Part shown: piece after piece, positions 7,640 through 18,600 of the stretch
Layout of the letters: the number at the start of each line of letters is the position of its first letter
Numbering within the stretch: the stretch's first letter is position 1
NCBI RefSeq assembly: GCF_900188005.1
Contig: NZ_FZNR01000003.1
Location: 496,001 to 560,000, forward strand
Direction of reading: 5' to 3'
Source: Actinoplanes regularis
GTDB taxonomy: Bacteria; Actinomycetota; Actinomycetes; Mycobacteriales; Micromonosporaceae
DNA length: 64,000 nucleotides
Translations under genes and position numbers: made by a program
The notes under the pieces: model-generated
Told to the model about the DNA's origin: nothing
Databases searched by the model: none
The model's input: the letters and a program-made list of their open reading frames with translations, nothing else

Positions 7640-10600
7640 ATGGATGCCTTCGAGGTGCACCGACGCCTGATCAGCGACTACCGCCAGTTCACCGAGGGCT
7701 TCGTCGATATCCAGGACTCGGGGATCAAGGCAGCTGTCGAGCGCGAGAGTGAACGCGGCGCGCAGTGGCCAGCGCCGTGGCTGTCGCTGAACCCGTCGTT
7801 CGAGTCGGGTGGCCGGATCGACGAACTTACCCGTACCGGTGTTCTTCACGACGAGTGTGGGCGGATCTTCCGGGAGAAAAAGAATCAAGAGGACGCTGGC
7901 ACCGCGTCGATCATGTTGCACCGGCATCAGCGGGAAGCAATCGAAGTTGCCCGTTCGCGTCGTTCCTACGTTCTGACAACGGGTACCGGTTCGGGTAAGT
8001 CGCTGTCGTACATCGTGCCGATCGTGGACCGGGTGCTGCGCGAAGGCAGCGGTCGCGGTATCCGCGCGATCGTCGTTTATCCGATGAACGCGTTGGCGAA
8101 CAGCCAGGTCGAGGAACTGCGCAAGTTCTTGAGTTTCGGGTATGGCGGGCAGCCGCCGGTGACGTTCGAGCGTTACACCGGTCAGGAGAACGCGACCGAG
8201 CACGCGCGCATCCTGGATGATCCGCCGGACATCCTGTTGACCAACTACGTCATGCTGGAACTGATCCTGACGCGTCCGGAGGAACGCGAACGCTTGGTCA
8301 CCGCGGCTGCGGGGCTGCAGTTCCTGGTGCTGGACGAACTGCACACCTACCGCGGGCGGCAGGGCGCCGACGTGGCGTTGCTGGTGCGCCGGGTCCGGGA
8401 CGCCTGCCAGGCGCATAAGACGCTGCAGTGCGTCGGAACGTCGGCGACCATGTCGAACGGCGGGACTGTCTCCGCGCAACGCGAGGACGTCGCTGACGTA
8501 GCGTCCCGGATTTTCGGGACGACGGTCGAGTCGCAAGACGTGATCGTCGAGACCCTGATCCGTACGACCACGGACCGGGACGCCGATCGGTCCGCTCTGG
8601 CGGCGGCTGTTCGGGCTCGCGGTGGTGCCGAGGATGACGACCCGGTTCTCAAAAGTGGCTATGACGCGTTGCGTGGTGACCCGCTGGCGTCATGGATCGA
8701 GGACGAGTTCGGGGTCGAGGAGCGCGAGGGCCGGTTGATCCGGCGGACCCCGACGACCGTTGACCAGGCAGCGAAGGTCCTGGCTGATCTCACAAAGCAG
8801 CTGGCAGATCGCTGCGGCACGGCAATCCGGGCGACGCTGCTGGCCGGGTCGCGAGCGAAGCATCCGGACACGGGCCGTCCGCTGTTCGCGTTCCGGTTGC
8901 ATCAGTTCCTGTCCAAGGGCGGGTCGGTTTACGTCACCGCGCAGTCGCCGCGGACGCGGGCGGTGGAGACCGACTATCAGGTGGTGTTGCCGGGCGCGCC
9001 GGAGCGGCGGCTGTTCCCGGTCGCGTTCTGCCGCGAGTGCGGGCAGGACTACCTACTGGCGCAGCGGTTCAACAAAGACGGTGGGACACAGTTCAAGGCC
9101 CGTCACGGGCTGAAACCAGTCAACGACGGTCAGGGGTACCTGTTCATCTCCGATGACCGGGAGTGGCCCACCGATCCGATCGCGGACGGACGGTTGCCGA
9201 GTTCATGGCTGCAGCCTTCCGCTGCGGGGCATCCGGTGATCCCGGCACGCCGCAAGGACGTACCTGTGCGCTATCGGATCGGGGTGGACGGGTCAGCCGA
9301 ACCGTCGATTACGATCGGTGATCCTGCTGACCCGCGGGCTGTCGCAGCGTGGATTCCGGGAACATTCCGGTTCTGTCTGCGGTGCGGGGTGTCGTACGAG
9401 CAGATCCGCAGCAGTGAGTACGCCAAACTGGTCACGCTGACCACGGAGGGCCGCAGCAGCGCGATGACGGTGGTCGCGGCCAGTATCGTGCGCGCTCTGC
9501 GGGCGGTCCCGACCGGTGATCTGCGCCGGGATGCCCGTAAATTGCTCACGTTCGTCGACAACCGGCAGGACGCCAGTCTGCAAGCCGGCCACTTCAACGA
9601 CTTCGCCCTGGTCGTCCAGTTGCGGGCGGCGATGCACCAGGCCGCAGTAGACGCCGAACAAGCCGGCGACGGCGGCCTAGACCCCCTTGATCTCAGTGCA
9701 GTGGTCACCCTGAACTTGGGGTTGGAGCGTCGGGACTACGACGCCGCGCCGGATGCGTTCGATGACCGGCGGGCCAAGCGGGCGCTGCGCGGTGTAGTCG
9801 AGTACCGGGCGTTGCGGGATCTGCAGCGGGGATGGCGGCTCACCCTGCCGAACCTGGAGCAGTGCGGTCTGGTGGTCATCGACTACCCGACGCTGGAGCC
9901 GCTGGCTCGCCACGATGCGTCGTGGGCGGACAAGCATCAGGCGCTGGTCGATGCCGAGCCGGAACAGCGCGTGGAGATCATGCGAGTCCTGCTGGACGAG
10001 CTACGGCGGGTGCTGGCGATCGATGCGGAAGCGTTGTCCGCTGATTTCGTCGACCGGCTGCGGCGTGAGAGCCGGGACCACCTCACCGGCTTGTGGGCTT
10101 TGCCCGAGACCGAACCGGACCCGCTGATCGGCACCGCGTTCACCGGCACGGGCCGGATGGGTGGGGCACGTAACGCCCTCTACCTGTCTGGTCATGGCAC
10201 GTTCGGCCGGTGGCTGCGCCGGCCGGAACGGTTCGGACGGCCGCTGAGCACCGCGGACGCCGACCAGATCATCATCGCGTTGTTCGACGTGCTGCACCAG
10301 CAGGGTGTCGTGGCACGAGTGGTGGAGGCTGGGCAGACCGGGTTCCGGTTGAAGTCCTCGGCGATGCTGCTGCGGCCCGGTACTGGTGAGTCGGGGGCAC
10401 CGGACCCGTTGCGGCGGCGGTTCGTGGCCGATCAACGGCCGCGCGTGGTCGGCTTCTTCCGGGACCTGTATCGCGACACCGGTCACGAGTTGGCGGGCCT
10501 GCACGCCGCTGAGCACACCGCGCAGGTGCGTCAGGAGGACCGTCAGGAACGCGAACGCCTGTTCCGCGGTACCCGAGACGAAGACGTGCGGCTGCCGTTG

Positions 10601-12802
10601 CTGTTCTGCTCCCCGACGATGGAACTCGGCGTCGACATCTCGTCGCTGAACGCGGTCGGTATGCGCAACGTGCCGCCGACCCCGGCGAACTACGCACAGC
10701 GCAGCGGACGGGCCGGACGGTCGGGGGAACCGGCGCTGGTCGTCACGTACTGCGCGAACGGCAATAGTCACGACACCTACTACTTCGAGCGGTCCCAGTT
10801 GATGGTCGCTGGCCGGGTGCAGCCGCCGCGGCTGGACCTGGCCAACGAGGACCTGATCCGGTCGCATGTGCAGGCGGTGTGGCTGGCCGAGACGAAGGCG
10901 TCGCTGGGCCGGTCGATGGCCGACATCCTCGCGTTGGACGTCGCGGGATACCCCCTTGCTGCGGACCTCGCCTCGACGCTGCGTAACCCGGATGCCGTCG
11001 CCCGGGCGACAACGATCGCCGCGAGCCTGCTCGCTCCGCTGGAGCCGGTCCTCGACGAGACGGTGTGGTGGAGCAGCGACTGGGTGCCGCAGGTCGTCGC
11101 GGACGCGGTCGCGTCATTCGACCGGGCATGCGGGCGGTGGCGGGACCTGTACGCGACCGCGGACGCGGAACGGCAGGCGGCCGTGGACCTCGCCGCTGAC
11201 GTGACCGCCCGCAAACAGGACCGCGACGACGCGGACCAGCGGTATCGGGAGGCACGCCAGCGCATCGACCTGCTGCTGAACCAGAGCGATGAGAAGGGCC
11301 AGTCGGACTTCTACACCTACCGTTACCTGGCATCCGAGGGGTTCCTGCCCGGCTATTCGTTCCCGCGGCTTCCGCTGGCTGCCTACGTTCCTGGCTACCG
11401 CGGGCGCGGAAACTCGTGGTTGCAGCGTCCACGGTTCCTGGCGATCCGGGAGTTCGGTCCGGGAGCGCTGATTTATCACGAAGGCGCCCGCTACCAGGTG
11501 CACCGGATCAGCCTGCCCCGCGGTGGCGAGGGCGAGACCAGCGGCCAGGTGGTGCGCACGGAAGCGCGGATCTGCGCGTCGTGCGGCTATCACCATCCGC
11601 GCCGGCCGGGGCTGGACATGTGTGAAGGATGCGGTGCCCGCCTGCCCGACGCGTGGAAGAACCTGCTGCACATGCAGTCGGTCATCACGCGCCGCCGGGA
11701 GCGGATCAGTTCCGACGAGGAGGAACGTAACCGGGTCGGGTTCGAGTTGCGGACCACCTACCGGTTCGTGCCGCGCGGTGGCCGTCCGGGACGCCTCGAC
11801 GCGCAGGTGATCGATCCGGACGGTAACCCGGTCGCGTCGCTGTCCTACGGCGACGCCGCCGAGGTCCGGGTCACCAACCTCGGTCGGCTGGCCCGCCGTG
11901 ACAAGAACATCCACGGTTTCTGGCTGGATCTGGTCAAGGGACGCTGGCTCAACGACAAGGAAGCCAACGCGGTCAGCGATCCGGACGAGGACGACCTCGA
12001 AGACGGTTTCAAGGACGTCAAGCGCAAGGACCGGATTACCCCGTATGTGCAGGACCGGCGCAACATCGTGGTTTTGCAGTGGGCCGATGAGGTCACCGGT
12101 GAGCAGGCCACCACGTTGCAGTACGCCTTGGAACGCGGTATCGAGGCGGTCTTCCAACTGGAAGACGCCGAGTTGGCCAGCGAACTGCTGCCGGACGCCG
12201 AGTCCCGTGGCCGGGTGCTGCTTCAGGAAGCGGCCGAAGGCGGCGCAGGTGTGCTGCGCCGGCTGCAGGCCGAGATCGACGCGGTCGCCCGGGTCGCCGA
12301 CGAAGCGCTGCGGATCATCCACGTCGATCCTGAGACCGGCGAGGACAAAGCTGACGCGTGCGTGCGCGGCTGCTACCGCTGCCTGTTGTCGTACGGTAAC
12401 CAGACGGTGCATGAACTGATCGACCGCAGGCAGGTCGTGGACCGGCTGATGACGCTCGCGGCTAGCACCACCTACGTCCCGCACGACGATGCCGGTTCGG
12501 CAGCGTCTACGGCTCAGCCGGAACCGGCGGGGCCGGTGGCCGCGCTGCTGAAGGTGATCGCGGAGCAGGGCTTGCGCCAACCGACCCAGATCTGCACGAC
12601 GATCGACGGCGTTCCGGTGGACCTGGTCTACCTGGACGGGCCGCTGCGGTCGGCGGTTCTCATGGACTACGTGCCGGGAAGCTCGCCGGACACCAGTCCG
12701 CTGTTGTTCGACGGATGGAACATCATCCGAATCTCCCCTGGAGAGGACCTGCACGCGGTGGTGGCGGCGCACCCCGGCGTGTTCGGTGAGGAGACCCGAT
12801 GA
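7640..12802 (+). CDS. DruE/DrmA-B/MrfA-like DEAD/DEAH helicase with DUF1998 domain
   Basis: A 1720-residue superfamily 2 helicase and the first gene of a five-gene defence operon. The Walker A motif is TGTGSGKS at about 114-121 and motif II is DELH at 232-235. Helicase domain 2 has MELGVDIS near 997 and motif VI QRSGRAGR shortly after. Zinc-ribbon-like pairs (FCRECG, FCLRCG, CASCG with CEGCG) are scattered through the middle. The C-terminus has the DUF1998/MZB-type cysteine cluster CVRGCYRC near 1574-1581. Helicases with DUF1998 occur in Druantia (DruE), DISARM (DrmA/DrmB as separate proteins) and MrfA; this length and the fusion of both parts are closest to DruE. I chose the ATG at 7640, behind a GGGGGGA sequence, over the GTG at 7613. 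The stop overlaps the next start (ATGA). DNA translocation or unwinding against phage DNA is inferred from family. Confidence 0.9.
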   Translation: MDAFEVHRRLISDYRQFTEGFVDIQDSGIKAAVERESERGAQWPAPWLSLNPSFESGGRIDELTRTGVLHDECGRIFREKKNQEDAGTASIMLHRHQREAIEVARSRRSYVLTTGTGSGKSLSYIVPIVDRVLREGSGRGIRAIVVYPMNALANSQVEELRKFLSFGYGGQPPVTFERYTGQENATEHARILDDPPDILLTNYVMLELILTRPEERERLVTAAAGLQFLVLDELHTYRGRQGADVALLVRRVRDACQAHKTLQCVGTSATMSNGGTVSAQREDVADVASRIFGTTVESQDVIVETLIRTTTDRDADRSALAAAVRARGGAEDDDPVLKSGYDALRGDPLASWIEDEFGVEEREGRLIRRTPTTVDQAAKVLADLTKQLADRCGTAIRATLLAGSRAKHPDTGRPLFAFRLHQFLSKGGSVYVTAQSPRTRAVETDYQVVLPGAPERRLFPVAFCRECGQDYLLAQRFNKDGGTQFKARHGLKPVNDGQGYLFISDDREWPTDPIADGRLPSSWLQPSAAGHPVIPARRKDVPVRYRIGVDGSAEPSITIGDPADPRAVAAWIPGTFRFCLRCGVSYEQIRSSEYAKLVTLTTEGRSSAMTVVAASIVRALRAVPTGDLRRDARKLLTFVDNRQDASLQAGHFNDFALVVQLRAAMHQAAVDAEQAGDGGLDPLDLSAVVTLNLGLERRDYDAAPDAFDDRRAKRALRGVVEYRALRDLQRGWRLTLPNLEQCGLVVIDYPTLEPLARHDASWADKHQALVDAEPEQRVEIMRVLLDELRRVLAIDAEALSADFVDRLRRESRDHLTGLWALPETEPDPLIGTAFTGTGRMGGARNALYLSGHGTFGRWLRRPERFGRPLSTADADQIIIALFDVLHQQGVVARVVEAGQTGFRLKSSAMLLRPGTGESGAPDPLRRRFVADQRPRVVGFFRDLYRDTGHELAGLHAAEHTAQVRQEDRQERERLFRGTRDEDVRLPLLFCSPTMELGVDISSLNAVGMRNVPPTPANYAQRSGRAGRSGEPALVVTYCANGNSHDTYYFERSQLMVAGRVQPPRLDLANEDLIRSHVQAVWLAETKASLGRSMADILALDVAGYPLAADLASTLRNPDAVARATTIAASLLAPLEPVLDETVWWSSDWVPQVVADAVASFDRACGRWRDLYATADAERQAAVDLAADVTARKQDRDDADQRYREARQRIDLLLNQSDEKGQSDFYTYRYLASEGFLPGYSFPRLPLAAYVPGYRGRGNSWLQRPRFLAIREFGPGALIYHEGARYQVHRISLPRGGEGETSGQVVRTEARICASCGYHHPRRPGLDMCEGCGARLPDAWKNLLHMQSVITRRRERISSDEEERNRVGFELRTTYRFVPRGGRPGRLDAQVIDPDGNPVASLSYGDAAEVRVTNLGRLARRDKNIHGFWLDLVKGRWLNDKEANAVSDPDEDDLEDGFKDVKRKDRITPYVQDRRNIVVLQWADEVTGEQATTLQYALERGIEAVFQLEDAELASELLPDAESRGRVLLQEAAEGGAGVLRRLQAEIDAVARVADEALRIIHVDPETGEDKADACVRGCYRCLLSYGNQTVHELIDRRQVVDRLMTLAASTTYVPHDDAGSAASTAQPEPAGPVAALLKVIAEQGLRQPTQICTTIDGVPVDLVYLDGPLRSAVLMDYVPGSSPDTSPLLFDGWNIIRISPGEDLHAVVAAHPGVFGEETR

Positions 12803-15672
12803 CGATGACAGTCGGTTCGCTCGTGCGCGCCCGGGGCCGGGAATGGGTCGTGCTGCCCGGCAGCGACGACGAGTTCCTGGTCCTTCGGCCTCTCGGCGGC
12901 GGCGACGACGACATCGCCGGTGTCTTCACCAGCGAGGGCGTCGAACCGGCCCAGTTCGCACCGCCACGCGCTGACGACCTCGGCGACGACCGCAGCGCGC
13001 GGCTGCTGCGCGACGCTCTGCGGATCGGGTTCAGGTCCAGCGGCGGACCGTTTCGCAGCCTCGCTGGACTCGCCGTCGATCCCCGCCCCTACCAACTCGT
13101 TCCGCTGCTGCTGGCGCTGCGTCAGGACCCGGTCCGGCTGCTCATCGCCGACGATGTCGGCGTCGGCAAGACCGTGGAAGCCGGGCTCATCGCTGCGGAA
13201 CTGCTTGCCCAGGGCAGCATCGACCGGCTCGCCGTGCTCTGCCCGCCGAGTCTGGCCGAGCAGTGGCGCGACGAAATGGACGCCAAGTTCGGCCTGAAAG
13301 CCGAACTGGTCCTGCCCAGCACCGTTCGGCGTCTCGAACGCGGCCTGCGGTACGGCCAGTCGGTGTTCGAACGGCACCCGATCACCATCGTGTCCACGGA
13401 CTTCATCAAGGCCGACAACCGGCGTGACGACTTCCTGCGCGCCGCACCTGAACTCGTCATCGTCGATGAAGCCCACGCCAGTGTCTGCGACGACACCACC
13501 ACCGGCAAGGGCCGCACCCAGCGATACCGGCTGGTCAAGGACCTCGCCGCCACGACCGGCCGGCATCTGATCCTAGTCACCGCCACCCCGCACAGCGGTA
13601 ACGACGGCGCGTTCCGCAATCTGATCGGCCTGCTCAACCCCGCCCTGCACGGCATCAACCTGGCCACCGACCACGGCCGGCGGCTGCTGGCCACGCACAT
13701 GGTGCAGCGCCGCCGCGGTGACATCCGTAGTTGGCTCGCCGAGACGAAATTCCCCAAGGACCGCAGGACCGGTGAGGACACCTACCTGCTGTCCCCGGCC
13801 TACCGTGCCCTGTTCGACGATGTCCTGGCCTACGCCCGTGGACAGATCACCGATGTCTCCGGCAGCCGGCTGCAGCAACGGGTCCGCTGGTGGTCCGTGC
13901 TGTCGCTGCTGCGTGCCCTGGCGTCGTCGCCGGCCGCCGCGGCGGCGACCTTGGCGACCCGCGCCGCCGCGGCCGGGGCCGACACCGCCGAACACGCCGA
14001 CCGGGTCAGTGCACCGATCATCTTCGAACTCACCGACGACGAGTCCCTCGACGACGATGATGCCGTCCCCGGCGCGCTGTACGACGACGAAGCCGCACCC
14101 GTCAGCACCGATCAGGCGATGCTGCGGGACTTCCGGGACCGGGCCGCTGCCATCGCCACCGAGACCGATCCCGCAGCACGTGCCGCGTTGGACACCAAGT
14201 TGGCGCTGGTAACCGAAACCGTCGCCGGCCTGTTGAAGGACCGCGCGCAGCCCGGCGGCTACCACCCGATCGTGTTCTGCCGGTTCGTCGCGACCGCTGA
14301 CTATGTCGCCGCGCACCTGCGCGACGTGTTCAAGAAGGCCGTCGTCGAAGTCGTCACCGGTGACCTCCCGCCGGAGGAACGCGCCGCACGGGTCCGGGCC
14401 TTGGCCGTGACCGCGGGTACCAAGCAGAAGATCCTGGTCGCCACCGACTGCCTGTCCGAGGGTGTCAACCTGCAAGACGACTTCCAGGCGGTCGTGCACT
14501 ACGACCTGGCATGGAACCCGACCCGGCACGAGCAACGGGAAGGACGCGTCGACCGGTTCGGCCAGCCCGCCCCGATCGTGCGCGCGGTGACGCTCTACGG
14601 AGCCGACAACGGCATCGACAGCATCATCATGGACGTCCTCATCCGCAAGCACGAGGCGATCCGCCGCGACCTCGGCATCAGCGTGCCGGTGCCCGCCAAC
14701 ACCGACAAGGTCCTCACCGCGCTCATGGAGAATGTGCTGCGGCGCGGCGACCGGTTCGTGCAGGAAACTCTCGACTTCGACCTGCCCAACGAAGCCAAGC
14801 AACTGGAGATCGAATGGCAGAGCAGCGCCGAGGAGGAGAAGCGTAGCCGTAGCCGCTACGCCCACCACTCGATCGCCCCGGACGAGGTTCAACGCGAGGT
14901 TGACGCGTCGAGGCTGGCGTTGGGCAGCCCCGATGACGTCACCGGGTTCGTCCGCACCGCCCTGCACGAGAACGGCGGCACCGTCACCCCGGCACCGTAC
15001 GGCTTCGCGGTCGAGACCGGCGGCCTGCCCGTCGGGCTCCAAGACGCCCTCGGAAATCCGCCGCCGGTGTTGTCGTTCCACACCGATCTGCCCGCCCCGC
15101 GCACCGCCGGCGTGCTGGTGCGCACCGACCCCAAGGTCGCCGCGATCGCCCGCTACGTGCTGGACGCGGCACTCGACGATGTCCTCGACGAGCGGCAACG
15201 TCCCGCCCGCCGCTGCGGAGTCGTGGTCACCAACGCCGTCACCACCATGACCGTCGCCCTGCTCACCCGATTCCGTGTGCACCTGACCCTGCCCGGACGA
15301 GACGGGCCCCGCCCGCAGGTCGCGGAGGAAGCCCGGGTGCTGGCCTTCACCGGCAAACCGTCCGAGCCGACCTGGCTCACCCCGGCCGCCGTTGAGGATC
15401 TGCTCGCCGCGCAACCGGACGCGAACATGCCTCATGACATCGCCCGCAACACCATGGGTCAGGTCCTGGAGGTCCTGCCCACCGTCGTCCCGCACCTCGA
15501 CCAGTACGCCCACGACCTGGCCGAATCCTTGCGTGAGGCCCACGTCCGCGTCCGTACCACCGCCCGCGGTGACCGCGCCGGTGCCCTAAGCATCCGCGGT
15601 CTCACCGTCGAACCGCAACTGCCCGTCGACGTCCTCGGCGTCTACGTCTACCTGCCCGGAGCCGCCCGATGA
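12799..15672 (+). CDS. SNF2-family helicase, DISARM DrmD-like
   Basis: A 957-residue SNF2/RapA-type ATPase. An N-terminal domain of about 90 residues is followed by the helicase core, with Walker A DDVGVGKT at 118-125, motif II VDEAH at 222-226, motif III TATPHSGN, and in the second RecA domain ATDCLSEGVNLQ and motif VI QREGRVDRFGQ near residue 580. A roughly 350-residue C-terminal region follows. Class 1 DISARM carries a similar SNF2 protein, DrmD, beside its adenine methyltransferase, as here. The start overlaps the previous stop and its own stop overlaps the next start by four bases. The role is DNA translocation in the defence complex, inferred from family and operon. Confidence 0.9.
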   Translation: MTMTVGSLVRARGREWVVLPGSDDEFLVLRPLGGGDDDIAGVFTSEGVEPAQFAPPRADDLGDDRSARLLRDALRIGFRSSGGPFRSLAGLAVDPRPYQLVPLLLALRQDPVRLLIADDVGVGKTVEAGLIAAELLAQGSIDRLAVLCPPSLAEQWRDEMDAKFGLKAELVLPSTVRRLERGLRYGQSVFERHPITIVSTDFIKADNRRDDFLRAAPELVIVDEAHASVCDDTTTGKGRTQRYRLVKDLAATTGRHLILVTATPHSGNDGAFRNLIGLLNPALHGINLATDHGRRLLATHMVQRRRGDIRSWLAETKFPKDRRTGEDTYLLSPAYRALFDDVLAYARGQITDVSGSRLQQRVRWWSVLSLLRALASSPAAAAATLATRAAAAGADTAEHADRVSAPIIFELTDDESLDDDDAVPGALYDDEAAPVSTDQAMLRDFRDRAAAIATETDPAARAALDTKLALVTETVAGLLKDRAQPGGYHPIVFCRFVATADYVAAHLRDVFKKAVVEVVTGDLPPEERAARVRALAVTAGTKQKILVATDCLSEGVNLQDDFQAVVHYDLAWNPTRHEQREGRVDRFGQPAPIVRAVTLYGADNGIDSIIMDVLIRKHEAIRRDLGISVPVPANTDKVLTALMENVLRRGDRFVQETLDFDLPNEAKQLEIEWQSSAEEEKRSRSRYAHHSIAPDEVQREVDASRLALGSPDDVTGFVRTALHENGGTVTPAPYGFAVETGGLPVGLQDALGNPPPVLSFHTDLPAPRTAGVLVRTDPKVAAIARYVLDAALDDVLDERQRPARRCGVVVTNAVTTMTVALLTRFRVHLTLPGRDGPRPQVAEEARVLAFTGKPSEPTWLTPAAVEDLLAAQPDANMPHDIARNTMGQVLEVLPTVVPHLDQYAHDLAESLREAHVRVRTTARGDRAGALSIRGLTVEPQLPVDVLGVYVYLPGAAR

Positions 15673-18600
15673 GCGCACCCGGCCTGCAAGCAGTCCACGC
15701 CGTCGGCGGTGTCGTCCCACCCGGGCTGCTCGCACGCATTCAAGCCGGTGAACTCACCGACAAGACCGGCCTGGACCCGAAGACCTACCACCTTCCCGGC
15801 CGTGAAACCGTCCGCGACGCCGCCAGCCGTGCCTGGAGCTACCTGCGCGGCGCGTGGAGCGCCTGGCGCGACTACGTCGACACCCAGCCGCCCGGTAGCC
15901 CCGGCACCGGGCCGGCCCGCGAGCGATGGCTGCTGGTCCTGCTCCGCGAACTCGGCTACGGGCAACTCCCGCCGCTGCCGTCCGGGATCACCGTGACAGA
16001 TCGGAACTACCCGGTCTCCCACGCCTGGCAACACGTACCCGTCCACCTGCTCGGCCCCGGCGTCGACCTCGACAAACGCAACCCGCACGTCACGGGAGCG
16101 ACCCGCGCCCCGCAAGCGATGGTGCAGGAACTGCTCAACCGCTCCGACCAGCACCTGTGGGCGATCCTGTCCAACGGGTCACGACTTCGGCTGCTACGAG
16201 ACTCCACCGCCCTCGCTGGGTCCGCCTACCTGGAATTCGACCTCGACACGATCTTCGCCGGCGAGCTATACCCCGAGTTCCTGCTGCTCTGGCAACTCTG
16301 TCACGTCTCCCGGCTGGAGAAACGCGGCGGCCCCGACACGTCACCCGCCGACTGCTGGCTGGAGACATGGCGCACCGAAGCCGTCGACGCCGGCGCTCGC
16401 GCCCTCGACCGGCTCCGTGACGGCGTGGAAGCCGCACTGGTCCACCTCGGCACCGGCTTCCTGCGCCACCCGTCCAACACCGAACTCACCCACGCGCTGC
16501 GCGACGGCACCCTCACCACCGAGCACTACCACCGTGGCCTGCTGCGCCTGGCATACCGGCTGCTGTTCGTGTTCGTCACCGAGGACCGCGACCTTCTCCT
16601 GCGCCCTCTGCCCGCATCCGACTCACCGGACTTCGCCACTGTGGCCGCCGGACGGGACCGCTACACCCGCTACTTCTCCACCGGCCGGCTACGCCGCCTG
16701 TCCGGGATTCGCGCGGGCAGCCCACACACCGACCTGTGGCAGGCGCAACGGCTGGTGTTCCAAGCCCTCGGCGACCACGGCCATGACGGTCTCGCCCTGC
16801 CCGCGCTCGCCGGCCTGTTCGACCCCGACCCCCGCCAGAAACACGGCGAAAGCAACGGCCGCGACCTGCTTCTCGGCTGCCACCTCGCCAACGAAGACTT
16901 CCTGGCTGCCGTCCGCGCGCTGGCCTGGGTCGAACTTCCCGGCCAGCGTGTCCAGCCCGTCGACTACCGCAACCTCGGCGCGGAAGAACTCGGCAGCGTC
17001 TACGAGTCCCTGCTCGAACTCGTGCCCCAGGTCGACCTGCCCGCACGCGTCTTCCGCCTGCAACGGCTCGCCGGCAACGAACGCAAGACCACCGGCTCCT
17101 ACTACACGCCTCCATCGCTGGTATCCGCGCTGCTCGACTCGGCGCTCGACCCAGTTCTGGACGAAGCCGTCTTCGGTGCCGCCGACGTTACGGACGGCGA
17201 GAAACGGCTGCTCGCTGTGACCGTCTGCGACCCCTCCTGTGGGTCCGGGCACTTCCTCGTCGCCGCGGCCCGCCGTATCGCCCGCCGGCTCGCGCAACTG
17301 CGCAGCGGCGAGGACGAACCCACCCCGAAGCAGGTCCGGCACGCGCTACGCGACGTTGTCGGCACCTGCGTGTACGGCGTGGACATCAACGACCTCGCCG
17401 CCGAACTCGCCAAGGTCTCGCTCTGGATGGAAGCCCTCGAACCCGGCAAACCCCTGGGGTTCCTCGACGCGCGCATCCGGGTCGGCAACTCGCTGCTAGG
17501 CGTCACCCCGCCCTTGCTGGACCGGGGTGTCCCCAGCGCTGCGTTCGAACATCTCGAAGGCGACGACAAGAAGTACGCCGCGGCCATGCGCAAACGCAAC
17601 AAGGAAACCGCCACCGGCCAGGGGATGTTGCTGGGGCTGAGCGGCGGGTCCATCCGTGACGTCTTCGTCGACGCCCGGCGGGAAGCGATCGCCGTGCAAG
17701 ACGACGTCGATAAGGTCCGCGACCAGCAACGTCATTGGCTGGCCTTCGAGTCGTCACCCACCTACCTCGGGCAAAAACTGCACGCCGATGCCTGGTGCGC
17801 CGCGTTCGTCTGGCCGCTGCGGGTAGACACCGCCGAACCCCCGGTCGATGCCGTCGTCACCACCCTCAGAGACGACCCCCACACCCCGGTTCTCGAAGCC
17901 ACCGTCCGGCAGGTTCGGGCGCTCACCGACGAGTACGTCTTCTTCCACTGGCACCTGGAGTTCCCAGAGATCTTCGACGAACAGGGGAACGGCGGCTTCC
18001 GCTGCGTTCTCGGTAACCCGCCCTGGGAACGCGTCAAACTGCAGGAGAAGGAGTTCTTCGCCGGCCGCGACGACACCATCGCGAAAGCCTCCAACGCCGC
18101 CGCCCGCAAGAAGCGCATCGCCGCCCTTGCATCCAGTGACAGCCGCTTCGACCAAGACCTGCTACGGGACTGGCAGAAAGCCCTGCGGCGCTCATCAGGG
18201 ATCAGCCACTTCATCCGTGAGAGTGGCCGCTACCCGCTCACCGCGACCGGTGATATCAACACCTACGCGGTCTTCGCTGAGACCGCCCGGCTGATCCTGC
18301 ACCCGCGCGGCAAACTCGGCATCATCGTGCCGACCGGCGTCGCCACCGACTCCACTACTCAGCACTTCTTCAAGGACATGGTCCTCACCAAGACCCTCGT
18401 CTCGCTGTTCGACTTCGAGAACGAGGAAAAGATCTTCCCCGGCGTCGACCACCGCGTCCGGTTTTCGCTGCTGACCACGACCGGAACATCCGAGCCGACC
18501 GGAGAGGTACGCCTGGCGTTCCGGTTGCGTCAGGCCCACCAGATCGCTACGCATGCTTATGGGTTAACGCCCGAAGAGATCACCCTGATGAACCCGAACA

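Noticed and set aside
11114..15543. Long open frames on the minus strand opposite the two helicase genes
   Set aside because: They mirror the helicases in another frame, are Arg/Gly/Val-rich without motifs and have no ribosome binding site. The plus-strand genes have complete family motifs.
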